Made by a program: the position numbers and the translations under genes. The notes beneath the pieces were generated by a model. That model saw only the letters and a list, made by a program, of their open reading frames with translations. It was not told the DNA's origin and made no database searches. A stretch of 64,000 nt of DNA from Datura wrightii (taxonomy: Eukaryota; Streptophyta; Magnoliopsida; Solanales; Solanaceae), in assembly GCA_035772735.1 (NCBI GenBank), contig JASDFA010000019.1:88472001-88536000 (forward strand). The letters run 5' to 3'. This document shows, one piece after another, positions 57,215 to 64,000 of this stretch (positions are counted from its first letter, which is position 1; every line of letters begins with the position of its first letter).

Positions 57215-57254
57215 GTGTCACGGAGGCCAACGCGGAGCACTGCCTCCGTGACAC
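57215..57254 (-). promoter_or_regulatory. 40-bp GC-rich inverted module in the Athila-like LTR
   Basis: Arms GTGTCACGGAGG and CCTCCGTGACAC enclose a core that reads CTCCGCGTTGG in element direction. Same length, arms and core as the module of the unrelated A LTR (6461-6500, 13800-13839). A near-identical copy, one base different, lies inside the element at 61827-61866. A second variant with GTGGCAC...GTGCCAC arms lies at 57310-57349 and resembles the modules of A' (3946-4012). Confidence 0.65.
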
Positions 57255-57692
57255 GGCGTGGACGCGGACCCTCTCTGGAAATTGCATGGTCCGAATAATT
57301 AGCCTCAACGTGGCACAAAGGCCATCGCGGAGGCCTGTCTCCGTGCCACGGAGCTGACGCGCAGGCACACTGGAAATTGCCACTTTTATTTCTGCCCAGG
57401 CAGTGTGCTACCGCGATGGCAGCGTGGCACGGCACCATCACGGAGCCACTGCAAAATATGCCATCCGAGGTCTTTTCCACGCTCGCATCCAAGTCCAACT
57501 CCGACATAGTTCCAACACGCATTTTAGCTCTTAAAAATCACATTATCCTGCAAAACAAATGCTAATCATGTTGGTTAGTATAAATTCGCATTTTATTACC
57601 AAATACATGATATTATATACACATTGCACAACACACAAGGTAAAAATGATACGTTTGAGTATCACTTGGGCATATAAATCTGCCCAAGATCA

Positions 57693-57707
57693 CTTACCCC
57701 ACTCTTA
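57693..57707 (-). other. Probable polypurine tract of the Athila-like element
   Basis: Minus strand TAAGAGTGGGGTAAG next to the LTR start TGATC. Just upstream is TTCGAGGACGAAC. A second, similar purine-rich phrase (TTAAGTGTGGGGTGGGGAGT) lies after the second ORF near 59513-59535. Confidence 0.6.
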
Positions 57708-59600
57708 AATCCTTGTTCGTCCTCGAACAACACATACACAAATCATGCACATCACATCTCAACCTTTGTCACTATGGTGCAACCATTTACGTTACAGTCA
57801 TACCGATTATTCGATTTTTGCAAATCATCAAGAAAACATGCTTGGTCGTACAAGACAATGACCTTAATACATCGAGGCTTCCTAGACTTTTAAGAATTGA
57901 TTCTTGATATCGGCAAACTCATGCAAATCAACTAATCAAGAAATTCGACACGAAAATCAATCTTTCATCAAGCATGTACCCTCACAACTCGAGAGAAACT
58001 TCCCCTTTTATGCTCGTGCAGCACACAAACATGCAAGTAGGGGCATATAGAAATTAATTTCACTCTCTCTCCCAAAAGAATTCACATGCATCATGTCCTG
58101 ACCGATAGGCTTGCCCTTAGTGTATTACTCCACTAATATAAAGAAATGCAGTGTAGGATCAAATAGGACTTTTAATGGGTTGTAACTGGGCTATGGATCT
58201 AGTATATATATATTGGATTAGCCAATAATAGTTGCTAGCATCCTTAAGCGCCTTTTCAACTCATTCCCATCGACTCATGGACATTGTTCCTCTCTTTTCT
58301 CTTTTTCTCCCATTCATGCTGGTTTACTTTCATACAGCCCATTTCATCAGGCACACTTGACCCCAAACGGAAGGTTTTCATGTACCCTCAATTTCATTTA
58401 ATTACAACTAGTGCCTCTTCAACACCATCTTTTCTTTCCTCACTTTGCTTTTCTTTTCTTTTCACTCTTTTCACTCTTTAACACTTTGGGAAACAATTTT
58501 TTTGTTCTTTGTAAGCGCTTAAGAGCTTCTTATAGACTTTAAGGCTAATGAAAAGAAGGAATAAAGCTTAGTTCATACAATTCTGGACAAAAGAAAGAAA
58601 TCGGCTAAGGGCTCAACGGGCTGACTAGGGTGTACAACATATAAAAAGGTAGAACTTGACAAGAAAAAAATGGAAACTAACGGTTAAAACAAATAAATGC
58701 CTACATCCTTTCCGACACTACACCTCCTTCATTTCGCTTTGTATACACGCCAGGCAAGTTCTAGACAATTCACAATGACATGGAATAGCAAAACCTCACT
58801 CACACTTCATGCACATGCTCGAATCAAGATGCATTCACAGACTCTTTAATTAGTCAAGTACATGAATTCAAGATTAAGCCTCAATCATAATGAACCAAAT
58901 TCTATAGCCTAGGTAACTCAACATATTTACACAATTACATGCTTTCAAACGAATCACTTTCGCATTTCGAACATCAATTACACACGCAACAAAATTTTAG
59001 CAACCATAAGCAACTACAGTTTATTGATGCAATCCACCAAAGAAACTAAAAACAAATCATCTACTCCTATCGACTACATTTCCCTTAAGACGGTCGTCAT
59101 CCATCCATCATAGGGAATGTTCACTAACTATGACATCGGTTCAATGGGACTATTCTTGGTAAAAGAACCGAAAACAAACTCCGAGAAACCCAAAAATAAA
59201 ACTTCAAAATTTTTGCAACACATCGATCATTTCGATGAAAAAAATATTTACAAAATATGTTGATAAGTGCAACATCCTTTCGCAAAAAATTTGAAAAATA
59301 TCGATCATATCGATAGAGAAAAAAATATTTACAAAATTTACAAAATATTTACAAAGGCAACCATAACTTTTTAAAGACACACATCATTAACCACAAACAA
59401 ATATATACACATCATTCACAAATCAATTCACAACAACAGGGAAAGCACAGACATACACAAACGTCAAGGAAGAATATACAGCAGATTTAGAGCCTATGAC
59501 CCAGCACCTAACTACTCCCCACCCCACACTTAAATCGAACACTGTCCTCAGTGTTCACAAAAATACAAAGCACAAAATTTTGGGTGGTGAAACTCCCTGC
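57708..59600 (-). other. 3' non-coding region of the Athila-like element
   Basis: About 1.9 kb without a credible ORF. Contents: the GTGTGGGGTGGGGAGTAG phrase after the second ORF, a duplicated AT-rich segment (59220-59275 and 59282-59345, ATCGATCAT...TATTTACAAAAT), a pyrimidine-rich stretch on the plus strand (58280-58480), and AT-rich sequence. Long 3' non-coding regions are usual in Athila/Tat-type elements. Confidence 0.6.
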
Positions 59601-60821
59601 TCAGTCGAAATATTTGACTTCCTCATCCGGTGCTGTGGCCTCGTCGCCCATATCTGAATCAGCTCCCTCGCCGTCATCGGACTCCACATCAGAGTCCTCA
59701 CGACGTGTCTCCTCATCAGTAGGGATGTCGTCATCAGTCGGCTCCACAAAGGCTGGCCCCACCTTGCATAAAGCTCTGGCGTTCTCGCCAAAAGGGTAGT
59801 CCAGCTCCAGCTGCCATAATTCATCCTCGGTGGCTGGTCTCCCACCTATCCGTAGCTGCAGCATCTGCATACCGAACATACGGGCCATATACTGGTCGTC
59901 ACGAGCATGTCGCTCGCCCAGAGTCAGCACAGGTCCATGTGTAGTGTCGGGGGCCTTGGTCTTTGTCACATCAAGGGCCCGCCGCTCCAACTGCGGAATG
60001 TAATCCAAGGCTTCTTCCTCAACGTCGAGGCCTCGGAGGAAGATGGTTATGAGTCCGCCAAACCCGTATCTGTGGCCTTGGTGTAGTCTGGCTCTCTTCA
60101 TGGCGGATATTATAACCGCCCCCACATTAATCTCAAGCCCTTTCATAAGGGAATACACCAGGCAGACACGGTCCTGGGTCACGTCTGTCATATGTACTCC
60201 CGGGATCAAACACGAACATACAATTTTTAGCCAGATTCTGGCCTCCCTGTTCATCTGCGAATAAGGCAGAGTCTGGTGGTAACCCCTCTCTTTGTGTCTA
60301 CTCCATCAGGCTGTGGATCGAGCCCCGCACAACGTACGTCTGATGTCGGCGTACGGTGGGGTGATGTTGAGCTAGCGGAGAACGTGAGCGTCTATGTCCC
60401 GCGCTCCAACGATGGCATTCAATTGCTGGGGTTCCAGAGTGACAATCTGCCCTCTGATTTTAATAGTGTGGCTTCTGATGGCCGGGTTCCAGTTGGCATA
60501 AAATTCCCGGACCAAGTGAAGGTTGCACTCCGTGGGCTCCTGAAAAATAAAGCTGAGCCCAGCTGCTTCAATCCTCTGTACGATGCGAGGGAACTCCTGT
60601 GCAAGTGGTTCCCTTGCAATATGTTCCTCCGGGAAGTACTTGTTCTCCTTATGCTTTGCGTACCACTTCTTCCCTTCATCGGTAACCCATCGTGTTCCGT
60701 ATCGGCGGTGTTGACCGCGTGGAACAGCAGGTGCAGCTGGGACAGCAGTGCCTAGTCTCATTCTCTTTCTGCCGGTGCCTGAGGTTGAAGCACCCTTGCC
60801 TTTATCTTGTCGGCTGGCCAT
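59601..60821 (-). pseudogene. Second ORF of the Athila-like element ('putative plant transposon protein' type)
   Basis: About 406 codons from ATG 60821 (MASRQDKGKG) to TGA 59601. Two in-frame stops (TAG at 60374-60372 and a TGA near 60296) split it. The N-terminus is basic and serine/alanine-rich; the middle has RIVQRIEAAGLSFIF, NLHLVREFYANWNP, RGQIVTLEPQQLNAIVG and MNREARIWLKIVCSCLIPG; the end is strongly acidic (PTDDDIPTDEETRREDSD). The FYANW and VSxxLIPG-like motifs match the plant family I know as 'putative plant transposon protein' (PF20167, from memory), whose function is unknown. No transmembrane segment or signal peptide is visible, so it is not a typical env. The upstream codon TTG at 60833 is in frame, but ATG 60821 is the better start. 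Confidence 0.75.
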
Positions 60822-60826
60822 TGTAC

Positions 60827-61531
60827 CTGTCAATTTACACAGACAAGCACAACGTTAAGCTAAAAACTTGTTAGTTTTGGCTAAGGTCGGGTTAAACAAA
60901 ATTTACCCCACACTTAGTCTTTAACAATATTTACAACATGTTAGCAAGGATAGATCTATTTACACCCCAAACACAATCACTATAAACATATTGCTTAGTG
61001 CGTTCACAAAAATTCGACAGCATAACGGCTAGCGAACTACTCAGACTTCATACAGCTAACCCAATCCTACCATCGACAGCTATTCACCCATGGCACTTAG
61101 CAACAATAACAACAACCAAATAGAAACAACAATACAAACATTTTATATACACTAATCTAAGCAATTCAACCAATTCACATATTACGCAATGTCCCACTAA
61201 AAATCGAGAATTAGTCGTCTTTCACCAATTATACAATATTTACCACGACTTATCTCAAATAATAAACACACCCCGGCATCAATTTCGTCAAACTATCAAG
61301 TTACCCAAGTTAAAATTCAACAACCCCAAGCCCTAGAACTCAATTCGACAATCAACAATGAATTATCCAATCAATCGATAAGTTCACCCGTCAACTACAA
61401 CAATCCGAACACAATCAATCGCAAAATAATTCACGTCATGTTTAATTTCTACCTAGGGTGATATATCTCACCTCACATGCTCAAAATTGACAAAAATCGC
61501 CAAAAATTTGAGATAGACGATGAAAACATAC
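60827..61531 (-). other. Candidate 5'-UTR intron before the second ORF
   Basis: On the minus strand the sequence reads TTCAATTCCAAG then GTATGTTTTC at 61532/61531 (a strong plant donor), followed by AT/T-rich sequence and ending AAATTGACAG at 60827. GTACA and the ATG of the second ORF follow directly. Length 705 nt. The splice sites are predicted by eye only. Confidence 0.4.
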
Positions 61532-61639
61532 CTTGGAATTGAAGAATCGATAAAGACTTGACGTTTTCCTTGCCTCTTAACGTGGCACGGAGCTTGGGGG
61601 TAGGGGAATGGGTGTTTGGTCGCGGAGGGAAGAGGGAAT

Positions 61640-61870
61640 GGGGAAAATAGGGGCGAAATTAGGGGTTTATTTAAAAGAAACACGCGGGTCACCCGGAAAC
61701 CAGGTGTGACCCGGCACTGGGATAAGGGCAACGTGTCACGGAGGGTAACGCGGAGGCCCTCCTCGTGACACGGAGCCAACGCGTTGGCTTACTGGAATTT
61801 TAAAAAATTCCAAATTTGCCTTCAACGTGTCACGGAGGCCAACGCGGAGCATTGCCTCCGTGACACGGCG
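61640..61870 (-). promoter_or_regulatory. Candidate internal promoter for the second ORF
   Basis: In minus direction: two GTGTCACGGAG...CTCGTGACAC-type modules (61866-61827 and 61771-61733), then TTTTAAATAAACC (TATA-like, 61674-61666), then a C/T-rich leader (CCCCATTCCCTCTTCCCTCC) up to the donor site at 61532. This repeats the LTR order of module, TATA, leader. It suggests a separate transcript for the second ORF; it could also be a remnant of a nested LTR. Confidence 0.4.
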
Positions 61871-62183
61871 CCAACGCTCCAGTGCTCTATTTCACTATCA
61901 AATTTTATTTTTCATACCTCGCCTCGTTTTCTCGATTCCACGTATTTTTCCTCCGGTATACCTGAAAATCACCTCACTAAACAAAAATTGGTTAAATGAC
62001 TAGATTCCCTACTAAAAGAATAAAAATTACTAATTAAAATGCACATTTAAACCTAGTCAAGAAAAAGAAGAGAAAATAAAATAAAAAAAACTTTACACTA
62101 AGGAAAAAGAAAGAAAAATATTTTTCACGGGTTGCCTCCCGTGCAGCGCCTGGTTTAACGTCGCGGCTCGACAGCCTTTACGC
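61871..62183 (-). other. Post-protease tail with conserved hairpin
   Basis: After the last protease-frame stop, the minus strand has GTCGCGGCTCGAC-type sequence, then CACGGGAGGCAACCCGTG (62143-62126, inverted repeat). A GGGAGGCAACCC phrase after the end of pol is familiar from Athila/Tat elements (from memory). Its presence here, right after protease, supports a clean loss of RT to integrase. The rest is A-rich. Confidence 0.55.
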
Positions 62184-62975
62184 TCAATTTTCTACTAGGG
62201 AGATGGACGATTTGACCCGATCATGGTCATCTCCCCAGTAGTTCTCAACCTTGTCTGGTGGCCTACCTAGTAACTCTCGGGAATCACTCAATCCATTTGC
62301 ATTCCTATGATCAATCACGTTGATCACCGAGAGTTCCTTATAGACATTCGGAAGCTTAGGTGCCTTGTACACGTCGAACACCTCAACCTTGTCGTGTGCT
62401 CGCATCGTGAGTTGACCCGCAGCTACATCGATCAATGCCTTTCCGGTTGCCAAAAATGGTCATCCCAAAATAAATGGGACTTCTGCATCTGGCTCAAAAT
62501 CCAGAATAATGAAATCTACCGGAAAAATGAGGGAGCCTACCTGCACTAGCACATCCTCCACAATGCCATCCGGCTTAGCTAAAGACCTGTCTGCTAGCTG
62601 CAAGATCACTGTTGTAGGTCTAGGACTCCCTAGCCCTAACTTTCTGAATACCGAAGATGGCATCAGATTTATACTTGCCCCCAAGTCGCATAACCCACGA
62701 GCTCGGATACTTTGCCCAATCGTCAGCTGGATAGTAAAACTTCCAGGATCCTTCAGTTTAGTGGGCAACCTGTTCTGAATACGGGATATGCATTCCTCCG
62801 TTAAAGCCACCGTGGCATACTCGGTCAAGCGACTTTTGTTGGCCACGATGTCTTTGATATACTTTGCATATTTTGGCACACCCTCCAAGACATCAACAAG
62901 AGGTAAGTTAACATGTACCTGTTTAAGTACCTCCATGAATTTCTGGAAACACGCCTCCTCCTTGTGTTTCTTAAG
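62184..62975 (-). pseudogene. Protease of the Athila-like element
   Basis: In frame with gag, from after the TGA at 62978-62976. It contains LKKHKEEACFQKFMEVLKQV, YAKYIKDIVANKSRL, EECISRIQNRLPTKLKDPGS, the catalytic loop LCDLGASINLMP (about 62680-62715) and PTTVILQLADRSLAKPDG, then EVPFILG, a TGA at 62462-62460, and PFLATGKALIDVAAGQLTMR. DLGAS is the usual active-site form in this lineage. After about 62330 (YKELSVINVIDHRN) the sequence departs from the family and ends at TAG 62184; the RT that should follow is missing. The two TGA codons sit where CGA (Arg) is usual. Confidence 0.85.
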
Positions 62976-64000
62976 TCATTGAGGGAACGGGGGTGGAGGC
63001 CTTGTTGGTTCAGCTTCTTTGGTCTTCCCCGTATCTGAGGTTTGTTCTCCCTCAACATCTGCTGCTCCTGACTTCTGAGGCGGTCTTTCCGGTTCCACCT
63101 CCTTTAATTGTAAACCACTCCTCGTGGTCACTGCATTTACCTGCTTAGGATTGGGATCCATGTCGCTAGGTAGTCCTCCCCTTGGTCTAGTATTTTGGGC
63201 ACTGGCAAATTGCCCAAAATGATATTCAAGAGCCTTGGTTGCCAATTGATTGTTCTTTACTTCGGCCGCCAGTTTGACATAGTCAGCCTGCAATTGTGCC
63301 TGGTTGGCAATCATGGTCTTGAACATTTCCTCAATAGTCGGTGATGGTGGTGGAGGAGGGGCATTGTGATTTCTAAACTGATTCTGATAGCCTTGTTGCC
63401 CTCCTTGGTTTTTGTGCATACCCTGCCCTGAACCCTGGCCTTGTTGATTGTTGCTACCCCACGAAAAATTTGGATTATTCCTCCAATTCGAGTTGTAGCC
63501 ACCACCAAACTGCTGTTGATTCCTCTGTGCATTGCCCACAAAGTTGACAGAATCAAGATTTGCACCACAGCATTCAGCTGAATGCTCACTACTACCACAC
63601 ACTTCACACCACATCTGTTGGACTGCATTAACTGAGGCTGACGGCTGGTTCAAATTTATATTGCTGAAGTGAGTGTTTAACTGATTTTGCAAAGCAGCTA
63701 TCTGTGCAGCGATAGCTGTGAATCCATCCACTTCAAGCACTCCCGCTGCTTTCCTTGCTCCACCTCTTGAAGAATCTGCATTCCATTCCGGATTGCCTTG
63801 TGAAATTCGGTTGAGCAAAGTGTACAGCTCCTCATAAGTCTTCTCCAGCGCTTGCCCTCCAGCTGCTGAGTCTAACAAAATTTTAGTGTGGGGTTCCAAA
63901 CCCTCAATAAAAGTGTGGACCAACACCTCATTTGACTGATGATGATGAGGACAGTCCCGCAACATGGACTTGAATCTTTCCCAGGCTTGATAAAGATTTT
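62976..64000 (-). pseudogene. gag of the Athila-like element, 5' end outside the window
   Basis: Open from the window edge to TGA 62976. The frame continues upstream of the first ATG (63965) with NLYQAWERFKS, so that ATG is not the true start. Retrotransposon Gag core: AWERFKSMLRDCPHHHQSNE, HTFIEGLEPHTKILLDSAAG. A spacer (AAQIAALQNQLNTHFSNIN) leads to the zinc knuckle CEVCGSSEHSAEC (CX2CX4HX4C, about 120-132 residues from 63965), then NFVGNAQRNQQQFGGGYN, WRNNPNFSWGSNNQQ and a Gly/Gln-rich and proline-rich tail (PPPPPSPTIEEMFKT). It forms the particle core; only the terminal stop breaks it in this part. Confidence 0.88.

Larger units (their letters stand above)
56228..57692 (-). repeat. 3' LTR of the Athila-like element
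   Basis: Minus strand starts TGATCTTGGGCAG after the PPT and ends GCGCGAACA, about 1.47 kb with TG...CA ends. It holds GC-rich inverted modules (57215-57254, 57310-57349 and about 57410-57443), a TATA box (57173-57180) and, near the end, GCAAGTGTACGTGG and AATAAAGTGGCTAAGTAGCC, phrases that recur near LTR ends of Athila/Tat elements (from memory). Boundaries are inferred, as the 5' LTR is not available. Confidence 0.65.
56228..64000 (-). mobile_element. Athila-like Ty3/gypsy element lacking RT and integrase, partial
   Basis: Read right to left: gag (from the window edge), protease, a post-pol tail, a GC-rich putative promoter, an intron-like stretch, a second ORF (60821 to 59601), a long 3' non-coding region, a PPT (57707-57693) and the 3' LTR (57692-56228). 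Lineage evidence is the Gag style (CX2CX4HX4C followed by SVNFVGN and WRNNPNFSW) and the protease DLGASINLMP loop. Between protease (ends 62184) and the second ORF there is no RT, RNase H or integrase. The 5' LTR and primer site lie beyond the window. Confidence 0.8.

Noticed and set aside
57181..57522. 113-codon minus-strand ORF in the Athila-like LTR
   Set aside because: It crosses the GC-rich inverted modules and TATA-proximal region. The open frame is a by-product of GC-rich repeats.
60276..60755. 159-codon plus-strand ORF
   Set aside because: It is antisense to the second ORF of the Athila-like element, whose motifs are recognised on the minus strand.
59601..60821. Second ORF as a retroviral-type envelope gene
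   Set aside because: No signal peptide, transmembrane helix or cleavage site is visible, and its motifs fit the plant transposon protein family instead.
1..64000. Host genes, tRNA, rRNA, telomere repeats, CRISPR arrays or endogenous pararetrovirus genes
   Set aside because: Every protein motif found belongs to Ty3/gypsy or Ty1/copia elements. No tRNA-like cloverleaf, rRNA, TTTAGGG array or regularly spaced repeat-spacer structure was seen.

Overview
The window is plant nuclear heterochromatin made almost entirely of nested LTR retrotransposons. I found no host protein gene, rRNA or tRNA gene, or CRISPR array. A eudicot of the asterid/Solanaceae type fits best. The grounds are the dominant Tekay/Del-like Ty3-gypsy chromovirus families with 2.2-3.0 kb LTRs, the tRNA-iMet primer sites (TGGTATCAGAGC), an Athila-like gag-protease, and a second ORF of the 'putative plant transposon protein' type that I associate with Solanaceae. 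The clade is inference. Family letters below are local to this window.

Layout, left to right. 1-4157: minus-strand family A element (call it A'), with its 5' LTR and the start of its interior; the rest lies before the window. 4158-33918: element B (plus). Its 5' LTR is split by a complete family A element (6296-16222, duplication GTATG), and its integrase is split by a complete element C (20250-30617, duplication CTATA/CTTTA). 33919-34827: an LTR fragment (G). 34828-40784: element E with a truncated 5' LTR, a decayed gag, almost no pol and a full 3' LTR. 40785-51390: the right half of element F (integrase, PPT, 3' LTR), split by a deletion-derived element D (41402-48734, duplication CCTTT/TCTTT). 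51391-51960: a tandem array with hairpin units. 52009-53559: LTR and gag start of a Ty1/copia element, broken by a minus-strand solo LTR (53560-56020, duplication CCTGG/CCTAG) and by the end of another LTR (56030-56227). 56228-64000: a minus-strand Athila-like element with LTR, long 3' non-coding region, a second ORF, and gag-protease, but no reverse transcriptase or integrase. It runs off the right edge.

All coding regions carry stops or frameshifts. C is the best preserved autonomous-type element: its integrase keeps a complete DD35E triad. A, D, E and the Athila-like element lack large parts of pol and would have depended on enzymes supplied in trans.

The most unusual signals are regulatory or structural. 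(1) A 40-bp inverted-repeat module lies just upstream of the TATA box in LTRs of two distant gypsy lineages, A and the Athila-like element. It recurs inside the Athila-like element, upstream of what looks like an internal promoter and a 5'-UTR intron leading to the second ORF. (2) Short hairpins in the LTRs keep their pairing across families although the bases change. (3) U3 regions hold clusters of CCACGAGTCGTGG-like palindromes. (4) The non-coding leader after the primer site is conserved across families.
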